Below, piece by piece: positions 8,402 through 17,800 of a stretch of DNA of 64,000 nucleotides. A program made the translations under genes and the position numbers. Below the pieces are notes generated by a model. The model was not told the DNA's origin and ran no database searches. It saw only the letters and a list, made by a program, of their open reading frames with translations. The number at the start of each line of letters is the position of its first letter. The first letter of the stretch is position 1. The DNA is from Ahrensia sp. (lineage in GTDB: Bacteria > Pseudomonadota > Alphaproteobacteria > Rhizobiales > Rhizobiaceae): contig NZXU01000120.1 in assembly GCA_002698425.1 (NCBI GenBank), positions 1 to 64,000 on the forward strand. The letters run 5' to 3'.

Positions 8402-8611
8402 GGTGTTCCTCTCGGATAAGCTTTCAGGATTGCGAAGATGATCTGGCTTAGAGATCCATCGCCGAGAAGGTGCCGTCCGTTTCCATTCCGAGAAGTAGTC
8501 TGGGCCGTTTACATCGGCGGGATCCAAGATGTAACGCAGCTCGTCGCGGGTCAGGCTATAGGCGCGGGTGTAGAAAGCGCCTAACTCGGCGCGCTGGTAA
8601 AAATGCATAGT
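8402..8611 (-). pseudogene. displaced C-terminal tail of the methyltransferase, behind an in-frame TGA
   Basis: This stretch continues the methyltransferase frame after its TGA stop (8614-8612): ACT, then ATG CAT and so on. It encodes RAELGAFYTRAYSLTRDELRYI and then LDPADVNGPDYFSE, a tail I recognise as typical of the C-terminus of Eco57I-like methyltransferases. A single TGG-to-TGA change could have separated it from the body. Beyond FSE the frame no longer looks like the family tail, and the -1 frame reaches a stop just before the next gene's ribosome site, so a second frameshift may exist. It might be read through, separately translated from ATG 8608, or dead. Confidence 0.55.
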
Positions 8612-11600
8612 TCATGCCACCACCAGAAGCTCGTCATAGAGATGCGGGAATTCTCTAAATACAACTGCACAGTCAGCTTGATTTATGCCGAGCCAATCCG
8701 CGACAACTACGTCAAGATTGCGCAACAACTCCTTCCCGCGCGGAACATCCCACAAGACTTGGCTCCCGGCATCGCTGCCTAGGTCGTTAAGCTGGCTCGC
8801 TATCTGGATTACTGCTTTCGCCTTCGGACTATCGGTGTCAATTTGAGGGACTGGCACGCGTCGCAGAACGTATCCCTTGATATGTTTATCTACGAATGGC
8901 CTTATAATAAAATCTGCAATTCTTGAGTTCAGGTAGCCCAACAGAAGGTATGCGGCCTCACGGGAAATAGAATCGGCTCGCAACCCGGTTATTTGAACAG
9001 CTGGCGTATCATATGAAGACAGCTTTTTTTTCGTTAGACAGGATATAAGGGTCACTGTGTCGTCGTTGCGAGCGATATCGCGAATTAGAATTCTTGAACG
9101 ATCCTCATCGAGGAGAACTCCTTTTTCCTGAGCTCTAAGGTCGGCATCTCGGCTGGAAACAAAAAACGACGCATCCGCGAAGTTATCGTTGAACTGGTGA
9201 ATGTCTCGATTCTTCCCAACCGGGCGAGCATTCGGATTGTCATGGGAAATCGCGAATGTCTTATGAGTCGTCGCATGCCATTCGGCGGTCAAGCCAAACC
9301 GAAGGGACGGTGCATAGGCGGGTGCAGCGAGGATGGATTGATGTGCCCTCAGCCCATTAATGTCTTTGTGCAGTTCGCCAAACGCTCCGGAAGCGAGATA
9401 TTCCTCGAAAGGTTTTCCGCGCAGGGATACACCCAAGTCTTCGGTAAGTATGAAGGTGGGATCTGTAATCGTATATGAAAACCAGTGCTCTTCTCGTTTG
9501 CTCTTTTTATATTCGATGATTGAAAAACGATAGCTCGCGTGGACCCTGGAAAAGAAGGCGTGCTTGGCATTCTGGAAATGTGCGATCTTCTCGATAGTGC
9601 CATTTTCCCAAAGACGGTGACGCAGCCCTGTGCAGTCCTCTTCAACAAGGTAACCAACCGGAACCAGCAGCCCAGATACCCCATCAGGCTTCAGCAAGTC
9701 GGGCAGTCTACACAGGAAAAGCTTGTAGAGATCCCTTCGCCCAGAGAGGGCGTCGTAGGGCTTAAACTTGAAAACCTCTTTCAATCTGTCGGCCAGCTCA
9801 GAGGACGAACCGTCTTCTTGCTGAAGAATGTCCCAGGGTGGATTCCCAACAACGACATCGAACCCGCCGCGCTGCATCACGTCGGGAAACTCCAGCGGCC
9901 AGTGAAAGGCCCGGGCGTTGCGGGCGGCCTTGGGTGCATCAACCATCGCCTGACGCATCTTGCCTTGATTGAGGGCCATCCAAAGTTCTTCGGTCGTCGG
10001 CACCGTGCGGGCCGAAGCCCCCGCCGGTGCGCCGCCAACCTTGGGCAGCAGGAAGGCGGAAACGTAGAGATCCGCAGCCGCCTTGGCGCGGACGAAAGTC
10101 TGCCCCTTGCGCAGTTCCTTGAACCGGGCGGCCTTGGCCCCGATCTGCTCTACCGTATCCTCAGGCAGGTCGCGGAATCCCGAGAAATCCAGCGCCAGCG
10201 GCTTTATGGCAGGCATGGCGGCTTGCCCAGTTCCAAAGTCGAAACCGCCCTGACCCTTCGTCGTGTCTTGGTTGGCCTTCTTGTAGTATTTGGCCGTGTC
10301 CTTGTCGTCGCCGGTTAGCGGCTTATAGGCAGCATCGGGGATGCCGTCCTCCAGCACCTTCAGGTCAAACACCCCGAGCAGCGCATCGCCGCAGCGGATC
10401 TGCGCGTCGAAGAAGCCTAGGGGAAGGCCGGGGTCCACCGTCTCGATCCAGAGAGCGACCTTGGTCAGCTCCACCGCCATCGGGTTGCGGTCCACCCCGT
10501 GGATGCAGCAACGTGCAACATCACGAAGCGCGTGGCGGAAATCGGCGAGCGCCGGCGTGCCCTCGGCCCGGATGCGGGCCAGCCGCGTTGCGATGCGGCG
10601 CGCGGCTGCCAGCAGGAAGTGGCCCGAACCACAGGCGGGGTCGATGACCGAGAGTTTCAGCAGCGCCTTAGCGGGATCGTCCGCCTCGGCCTCGGTGTCA
10701 TCCAGCACGGGGTCGAGAGCAGTATCGAGGAGGGCCTGCACGAGGCTGTCGGGCGTATAATAGGAACCTGTTGTCTTTCGCTGGTTGCCGACCATTTCCG
10801 CGGCTTCAGTTGCAAATCGTAATTTGCGTCCATCATCTGAAAGTTGCGGCTGAAGCTCCAGCAAAGATTCGTAGACCGAACCCAGTTCTTCCGTTTCCAT
10901 GGCACGCCAGTTGACCGGAACAAGCGCACCGTCCTGCCGGAGCCACCCCAGTTGGAACAGCGCACCCATGAACGCGTGGTTCGGCAGCTTCGCGCTTCGC
11001 AAGTCCGGCATCTGACCAGATGCAAACAGTCCACCGAGGGCCGGCAGACCGAGCCTTGGTTCACCGTGGGAAAGAGCGCCGAACACGACCTTCATACCTT
11101 CAAACCGATCGTGATGCCTGTCCCAGGCACTACGCCGAATGGCAAGAGATCGCAGGTAGGCCAGGCCAAAACCGCTCGCATAGGCTTCGCGAGCGTCGAG
11201 CTTCACATTCTCGGGATGGAGAAGGTTGCGGTCTTCGGCGACCATCAGAAAAATCAGCCGATAGACCAGCTTTAACAACTCATTAAACCAGGTTGTGAGC
11301 CCGATCTTGCCGGAAATCAGGTCAGCACGCAGTTCCGGATTCGCTTCCAGAAATCCTGATCCAAGGATCCTCAGCGCCTCTTCCACTTGCCCCGCCAAAC
11401 GGTCACGTGCCGCCTCACCCTCGCGCGCACCGGCATCGCGCCATCGCTCCAGGGCGCAGTCCGACGCCGGCGTTTCCGCTTTGCCGAAACGCGATCGATG
11501 GATGAGAAGCCAGAGAACAGCGAAAGAGGCGATGTCGTCGTTCTCGAAGATCTGCGCGAGGTTCGCTTCGATAAAAGCCGGACGGGTCAGCGAAGCGTTG

Positions 11601-12103
11601 TCGCGCATCAACCGGATGACAACGCCATTCGACGCCAGCCCCCACAACGCTTCCTCGCGGTCATTGAGGTAATCCTGAAGCGCGAACGCGGCCGACTTGC
11701 GCCGATCCGTCGAGAGACTGCCGGAAACCTTGTCCAACTCATCAGTAGGCGGAACTACGACGACCGGAACGCGGTCACCGCCGGCTACCAGCGACACAAA
11801 TGAGTTAGGCTGAGACAGGTCCGCAAATCCAAATGCTTCCTTGAGCATCCCATCAACGAACCGGATCGTTGCCGGACGGCCCGGCTGCTCCAACTTGGCG
11901 AACTTGTCGAAATGGGCCTGGGCAACACGGAAAGAGGCCGAAAGCTCATCGCGAAGCGAGAGGCCCTGGCGGATACCATAGCTATCAGGGTCTTGTTCGT
12001 CAGCATCCAGCGCATGGATCGCGCTAATCATTGCCGAACTGATCAGACTTCCTTCCAGCGTCAGTGCCGGGAAGCTGGTATCAGCAGCTGCCTTTCTGCT
12101 CAT
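8612..12103 (-). CDS. Eco57I-like adenine-specific DNA methyltransferase (DrmMI-like)
   Basis: A 1163-residue modification enzyme predicted to methylate adenine in DNA. A long helical N-terminal region (1-440) precedes GSYYTPDSLV (446-455), SAM-binding motif I VIDPACGSGHF (486-496), and catalytic motif IV NPPW at 754-757. The C-terminal half carries the target-recognition-like region ending LGYLNSRIADFIIRPF. Size and layout match type IIG/BREX/DISARM-class enzymes. No PD-(D/E)XK nuclease motif is obvious at the N-terminus. Its start overlaps the SNF2 gene by four bases. A TGA ends it just before a conserved-looking tail, so the 3' end may be mutated. It probably marks self DNA. Confidence 0.85.
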   Translation of the reverse strand: MSRKAAADTSFPALTLEGSLISSAMISAIHALDADEQDPDSYGIRQGLSLRDELSASFRVAQAHFDKFAKLEQPGRPATIRFVDGMLKEAFGFADLSQPNSFVSLVAGGDRVPVVVVPPTDELDKVSGSLSTDRRKSAAFALQDYLNDREEALWGLASNGVVIRLMRDNASLTRPAFIEANLAQIFENDDIASFAVLWLLIHRSRFGKAETPASDCALERWRDAGAREGEAARDRLAGQVEEALRILGSGFLEANPELRADLISGKIGLTTWFNELLKLVYRLIFLMVAEDRNLLHPENVKLDAREAYASGFGLAYLRSLAIRRSAWDRHHDRFEGMKVVFGALSHGEPRLGLPALGGLFASGQMPDLRSAKLPNHAFMGALFQLGWLRQDGALVPVNWRAMETEELGSVYESLLELQPQLSDDGRKLRFATEAAEMVGNQRKTTGSYYTPDSLVQALLDTALDPVLDDTEAEADDPAKALLKLSVIDPACGSGHFLLAAARRIATRLARIRAEGTPALADFRHALRDVARCCIHGVDRNPMAVELTKVALWIETVDPGLPLGFFDAQIRCGDALLGVFDLKVLEDGIPDAAYKPLTGDDKDTAKYYKKANQDTTKGQGGFDFGTGQAAMPAIKPLALDFSGFRDLPEDTVEQIGAKAARFKELRKGQTFVRAKAAADLYVSAFLLPKVGGAPAGASARTVPTTEELWMALNQGKMRQAMVDAPKAARNARAFHWPLEFPDVMQRGGFDVVVGNPPWDILQQEDGSSSELADRLKEVFKFKPYDALSGRRDLYKLFLCRLPDLLKPDGVSGLLVPVGYLVEEDCTGLRHRLWENGTIEKIAHFQNAKHAFFSRVHASYRFSIIEYKKSKREEHWFSYTITDPTFILTEDLGVSLRGKPFEEYLASGAFGELHKDINGLRAHQSILAAPAYAPSLRFGLTAEWHATTHKTFAISHDNPNARPVGKNRDIHQFNDNFADASFFVSSRDADLRAQEKGVLLDEDRSRILIRDIARNDDTVTLISCLTKKKLSSYDTPAVQITGLRADSISREAAYLLLGYLNSRIADFIIRPFVDKHIKGYVLRRVPVPQIDTDSPKAKAVIQIASQLNDLGSDAGSQVLWDVPRGKELLRNLDVVVADWLGINQADCAVVFREFPHLYDELLVVA

Positions 12104-14853
12104 GTGTTCGCTCCGGGCAGCAGCACAAACAACCCGATGACATCAGGTGGAAAAACAGGTTCGACCGTGACCCTGGGACCGCCCTGCCCCGCCGCTCGGA
12201 CGCGCGCATGATCCTCCTCCAACACCCTCCCGCGTTGCCAGACATAATCGGCTACAGGTCCCGATATCAGACCAACTAGAGTATCTCTTGCCTGGCTAAT
12301 GATACGGCTCCTGGCGGCGTCCGTCAGATCTCCTGTCGCTTCCGCTCGAAGCATCGTCCAAGCGGCTTCGCCTCCGCTGATTTCACCGCCCGGATTGACA
12401 GCTATCACAGATGCCTCTTCGGCAAGCAGCACCCTCTCGGCACGCGCATGAACAGTAAGCTTGAATCGCAGCCGCAGTAGCAGCAGCATCGTTCGTTCCG
12501 AGACACCTTTTGAAGGCCAAGCGCCAACCCGACCGATCCCAAGCCCCGGCAGCGCATCAGGTTCAAGCGCGGCTTCGAGGATTGCTTCCGAAATGGTTGC
12601 CACGAGCGGATGCGCGCGGCCCAGGAGGGTCGTTCCCGAAGGGGCCGGCTCTGCCTCGGCCAGACGTTGCGTTCCCTGAAGACCGTTGTCGGCAAGCCTG
12701 TCGCGAATTGAGCGTGGCAAGGCATCAAGATGTGCCGCGACGATCCCATTGCGAGGCTCAACCGGAGCATCGAAGCGAGCCATCGCCGAGGAGATGAAAG
12801 ATCGCGCCTCTTGGGGACTGCCGATGATCGATTTCGCCCTGTTCCACTCGGGCACCACATCATCAGGCTTCAGTGCGTTCTGGGCGAAACGACTGCGCGA
12901 CCGGCTTTCATTCTCTTCCGCATCTTTCCAGACTGCCTCGACCTGTCGCTGACCATCGGCAAGCATGTCGAAGAAGTCATATTGTTTACTTGCGCCGCGT
13001 CTCAGGAGCATGGATGCCATCAAGGCATCGGTGACGGGGCCACGTTCATCGGGCAATGGCACAGTTACCCCGGTCGCCTTCCTGATCGCTTCAGCCTTGC
13101 GCAGAATTACATCAAGCACCGCACCGTCGATCGCACTGTCAGGCGAGAACATGAGAATAGAGCGCACTTCGTCTTCAGGCTGGCCGAACCTGTCGACGCG
13201 GCCTTCTCGCTGCTGATGACGAGTCGGATTCCAAGAAAGGTCGTAGTGAACAACCGTATCGAATTGAAGCTGAAGATTGATGCCTTCAGAAAGGCAGTCG
13301 GTCGCCACCAGGATCCGGCTCTCATCCGCGGCCATATCAGCGACCCGGTCTCGTCGCTCATCCGGCGTCAACAAGCCCGTCACGACCTCCACACGAGCAC
13401 GCGGGAATGCTTGCGCGAGCGCAGCACCGACATGATTGGCGGTTGCGATATACCGGCAGAACACGACGGGACGGGCACCCTTCGCAATCAGCGGTTTCAA
13501 CTGCTTCACGAGATGATCACGCTTGGGATCCGGAGCAGCCGCCAGGTTTTTCGCCTGATCGATCAGGTCCGCGAGCGCGGCATCATCCACCTGCATTGCT
13601 GATGGTTCGACATCGACCGCATCTTCGTCGTCTCCATCTTCGTCATACAGCTGCGGCTCGATCCGCTCTGCCTCAATGCCGGCACGATTTCGAAGAGCAG
13701 ACAACGCTGCAGCGGGCGATGAGCCAACGCAACGCATGAGCGCGAGTGTCCCCCAGAATGCCAGTCGCCGCTCCCGAACACCGCTTCCAGCGTTCTCCAC
13801 CACTCCGAAGCAGTAATCGAGCACCGCTTCATGGAACGCTCGATGCTCAGGCGTTAGGTTAAACGGCGCCTCGCTCGTCATATGGCGTGGAAAGGCGCGC
13901 TCTTCGTGCCAGTCGCCCTCGGTCAAGTCTATTCTTCGCCGCTGAACGAAATGACGCGCCAAACGGCGGCGAAACTGATCACTTTCGAAATCTACGCTTC
14001 CAAACTCCGGCTGAAGAAGGCCAAGAAGTCGCGCGAACGCCTCTTCATCGCCGCTATGGGGCGTCGCAGTCAGCAGGATCATCGATCGAGAGTCGTCGCG
14101 CGCGAGCCCCTTGAGCAGCTCGTAGCGTTGCTGCTTCCCCTTGTTTGTCCCAACGCAAGCGTGGGCCTCATCGACGATCACGAATCCAGGGCACGCCTTC
14201 GAAAAGGCTTCTCGTCGTTTCTCGGCCTTGATGTAATCGAGACTCACCACCGTATGACGATATGCATCGAACAGCGATTGCGATACCGGCAAGCCCCGCT
14301 CCAGGCGCACGGCGGACGCGGCCGTAACGGCTGCAACGTCGATCCCGAACCGATCCTTCAGTTCGACGGTCCACTGCTCGACTAGGTGGGGTGGGCAAAG
14401 AACCGTGAATCGATCGATTTCGCCACGATCCATGAATTCCCGCAGGATTAGGCCAGCTTCAATGGTCTTGCCGATACCGACGTCGTCCGCAATGAGAAGC
14501 CGGGGAACGGATAGTCGCAGGGCCATCAACAAAGGCACGAGCTGATAGCTGCGCGGCTCGAAGTTCAGTTTCGCAGCCGATCGAAAAGGACCCGCACCGC
14601 GACGCAGTGACAACCGAAGCGCTTCTGCCAGGATTGAGGCGGATGCCTGGACCGCTATTCCCGCGTCTTCTGGCAATTCAAAGCGTGCCGGCGTGACCGC
14701 TTCTAGTTCCAGCTCAGGTAGGATGAGTGCCGCCTCCTGCTCACCGCCCGACAGGGGTCGCAGACTAAGCCACCCTTCTCGTGGGCTGGGCAGCGCAACC
14801 CATTCTCTTCCTCGAGCCCTCACGAGATCTCCCGGGGCGAACGCGTGGGTCAT
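12100..14853 (-). CDS. SNF2-type DEAH helicase (DrmD-like)
   Basis: A 917-residue superfamily 2 ATPase. An N-terminal beta-barrel-like segment precedes DDVGIGKT (123-130, Walker A), DEAH at 228-231, LLTATPHSGDEEAF, and the C-terminal motor with ATDCLSEGINLQ and HQQREGRVDRFGQ (motif VI). This resembles the SNF2/RapA-like helicases, including DrmD of class 1 DISARM. An acidic insertion (DEDGDDEDAVDVE) lies between the two motor halves. Start and stop overlap the neighbours by four bases each, indicating translational coupling with the DUF1998 helicase and the methyltransferase. It probably translocates on duplex DNA during recognition of unmodified DNA; that role is inferred. Confidence 0.87.
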   Translation of the reverse strand: MTHAFAPGDLVRARGREWVALPSPREGWLSLRPLSGGEQEAALILPELELEAVTPARFELPEDAGIAVQASASILAEALRLSLRRGAGPFRSAAKLNFEPRSYQLVPLLMALRLSVPRLLIADDVGIGKTIEAGLILREFMDRGEIDRFTVLCPPHLVEQWTVELKDRFGIDVAAVTAASAVRLERGLPVSQSLFDAYRHTVVSLDYIKAEKRREAFSKACPGFVIVDEAHACVGTNKGKQQRYELLKGLARDDSRSMILLTATPHSGDEEAFARLLGLLQPEFGSVDFESDQFRRRLARHFVQRRRIDLTEGDWHEERAFPRHMTSEAPFNLTPEHRAFHEAVLDYCFGVVENAGSGVRERRLAFWGTLALMRCVGSSPAAALSALRNRAGIEAERIEPQLYDEDGDDEDAVDVEPSAMQVDDAALADLIDQAKNLAAAPDPKRDHLVKQLKPLIAKGARPVVFCRYIATANHVGAALAQAFPRARVEVVTGLLTPDERRDRVADMAADESRILVATDCLSEGINLQLQFDTVVHYDLSWNPTRHQQREGRVDRFGQPEDEVRSILMFSPDSAIDGAVLDVILRKAEAIRKATGVTVPLPDERGPVTDALMASMLLRRGASKQYDFFDMLADGQRQVEAVWKDAEENESRSRSRFAQNALKPDDVVPEWNRAKSIIGSPQEARSFISSAMARFDAPVEPRNGIVAAHLDALPRSIRDRLADNGLQGTQRLAEAEPAPSGTTLLGRAHPLVATISEAILEAALEPDALPGLGIGRVGAWPSKGVSERTMLLLLRLRFKLTVHARAERVLLAEEASVIAVNPGGEISGGEAAWTMLRAEATGDLTDAARSRIISQARDTLVGLISGPVADYVWQRGRVLEEDHARVRAAGQGGPRVTVEPVFPPDVIGLFVLLPGANT

Positions 14854-17800
14854 GCGAGACCTCCCAACAGTTCGATTAGACTTGCAGGAACGCCCTTCGA
14901 TAGATCTTCTTGGAGCTCGACAATCTCCCAGCCTTTTCGGCTGGCTTCCGCCCGTCCTTCTTCGTCAAGCGCCTGCGTTGTGGCTCCAACGTAATCCGCG
15001 GCCCAGACATAGGTTATTTCCGTATCACCAAACGAGAATGGGCTGCCATCGGGTCGCTTCAAGCCGGCTTCCTCGAAAGCATCCAGCCAATCGTCGTCGG
15101 TCGCGCGAACCTTCCCTTCAGCAACGTCAGCGGTCGCAAGCGCCAGGATCAGGGTAAGGGCATCTTGGTCTGTTCGATCAATCACCTCATGATCAGGTTG
15201 ATTGTAGTAGGACAAGAGGCAGCGATAGCAGCCCTTAACGCATTCCGCGTCGTCTTGGTTCGAAAGGTGCGTAACATCCTCGGCTGACAAAGCCTGGTCA
15301 ACGCCATCATAGTGCATGATGGAAAGCGCTTCTGACATTACTTCGCGAAGGATCCCCGGCTCTCTTACGATCTGCCCGAGCACGCCCGCGCCACCTTCAG
15401 TGGCCTCGTATAGCAGGATTGTTTGGCGCTCATCGCGGGAAGGCAGGGGCTCTCCGAGCACCTCCCCTTCTTCTAACTGGAAGACGACCTCAATTCCTCT
15501 CAGCATCGCATGCTGTAATGTAGCGAGCGCGGTTTGTGACCAGGAGCGTGGTTCAGAGAACCGGATCAAGAGCGCGTTTTTCCTATCCTGAACGATTGGA
15601 ACAATACGTTCCGGGGCCGCCTGGTCTGGCGTATCATCATCACCATTCTGGGGATCCGCCGACACCCATCGTCCGTTCGCAGGATTGATGCCAAAACCCA
15701 TTATACTCTTGTCGGCACGTCGTTTCAGGCCAAGGTTCAGTCGCATGATGTCCGCGCTATTGGCATACTGGAGGGTCGCGATAGTCTCCCCTTCGCGCAG
15801 TAATCGGACCTCAGTCAGATCCAAGGCTCCATTCTTCCGCGGCCATGCGAATACTGTGCGGACGTCGAAACCTTGGCGGACGCGCTCTTCATCGTTAGCA
15901 GTTATGCGTTCGGCGGGAGCGGTTTCGACATTGTCAATTCGGAAGGTCTTTCGGATCGGCAGGGCCCCTGCAAGCGAAGCGTCGCATGCATGGCACTTGT
16001 TTCGCTCCTCTGTGTGAGCAGCGCCACAGGAGGGGCAGATGAAAATCTGGCCGGTAGCGACCGTCTGGCCGTCCGCCGAAACACTACCCGGCGGCAATTT
16101 GACCTTGTGAACCCGGTAAGCACGGCCCTCATGATAGATTAGGCTAAGCGGACCGAATTCCGATATCGCAAGGAACCTCGCACGTTGTAGATAAGCTGCC
16201 TGTTTGTTCGAAATCGTCGCGGGAACGAATGCATAAAGCGGCAGGCGCGGGAAATTGTAACCTGGTAGGAATCCCTCAGTCGCCAGATACCTGTAGGTGT
16301 AGAAATCAGAACCGTTTGTCGCTTTTCCGTTTTCGAGAATTCCGACTTGCTGGCTTGCGGCGCGCTCTTGGGCTTCGAGAGCCCTGCGGTCCTTCATGGA
16401 CAAGCCAGTCTGGCGTAGCTTCGCCTGAGTCTCCTCCATCTGAAGCTGCGCGGAAGCATAGAGATCGCGCCATCTCCTGAAGGCGTGGTCGAACCGACCA
16501 AATGCCTCATTAGCGACGCGCCTCACATAATCTTCCGTATCTTCAAGCCAATCCGGAGGTGGGCCATCAAAATGGTCAGTGATGGCATCGATGATTTGAC
16601 GCATCGGTGCGATCGCACGAACCTCAAGATCTGGCGCTGACATTACGTCGCGAATTTCCTTGCGGATTGGGAACTGGTCTTCTGTCAGGTCCAGCACGTC
16701 CGGGATATCTGCAGAAAGTGGTTGACCTGACGTCGAGAGCCAAACCGCGTGAAGATGAGCCTTCACGAGTTCCTCGTTCGCCAGATCGAGCGCAGGCGGA
16801 CGCACACTGCCAGCGACCATTTCCATGCGCTTGCGGAAAAAATACTGGTCGTGCGGGCTTTGGGCCGCGCAATAGGTGGTTATCACCGCCGCCTGGCCGG
16901 ACCGGCCTGCTCGGCCCGCGCGCTGTGCATAATTCGCCGGCGTTGGCGGCACATTTCGCAGATAAACGGCATTCAGGGCCGAAATATCGACGCCGAGCTC
17001 CATTGTAGGCGAACAGAAGAGAGCAGGCAGGAACTCAGTCCCTTCTCCGGCTTTGACCATATCGGCACGATCCTGTTCGATCTTGGCCTTGTCGTCATCT
17101 TCATAACGGAACCGGCACTCTCGCCAAATACGTTGATCGTTTGAGACCTGAGCAGTGTGCTCCCGAGCTTCCATACCCATGAGGGTAGAAGGGCCAGATC
17201 GAAGTTCGGCTGCGACGTCCGCATACAATTGGTGAAAGAAGCTGTTCGACGAGCGAGCCGGATCTTCTACGCTGGGACCTTTCGCGAGTCGCAAAGCTGT
17301 GGGGAGGACTTGCCAACCTGGAATGTCCGCGGCCGTGGTCATTTGGCGAACAATTCCGTAGGATTCGAGTGAACGCAGAGCCCACTCCATCATTTCAAGA
17401 TATTCATGCTCCTTGAGCCGTTGACCAAGGACCGACGGCCGGTTTAGTGCGCGCGCTAGGCCACTCTTAGGACCAGCTTTCAATATGAGGAGGTCGTCGC
17501 GCCGTGTCGCGCCACGTCGGGGTGGCGAAACGAGCACCAGTGCAGCTTGCATCCGCAGTTCTTCGCTTGGATCGATCGACCATGGGGGAGCAAGCATTGG
17601 GCCGGAGCGCTCTTTCAGTCCGTCAAGTTGGAGAGGGTCAAGCGAACCAGCAGCTACGGCCAACCCTTCAATCATGCTGAAAAGCAACTTGTAGAGTAAC
17701 TGTTCGCGCGATTCCGCATCCATATCGCCTAGAACACGCGGGGCGCCGGAAATCGCTTCTGCATCACTCGCGAGTTCATCGAGCCCGAGGAACACGGGTC

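Noticed and set aside
8612..8614. Selenocysteine-type recoding of the TGA in the methyltransferase
   Set aside because: The family has no selenoprotein members, no active-site role is plausible at this position, and no conserved stem-loop is evident right after the codon. A nonsense change is simpler.
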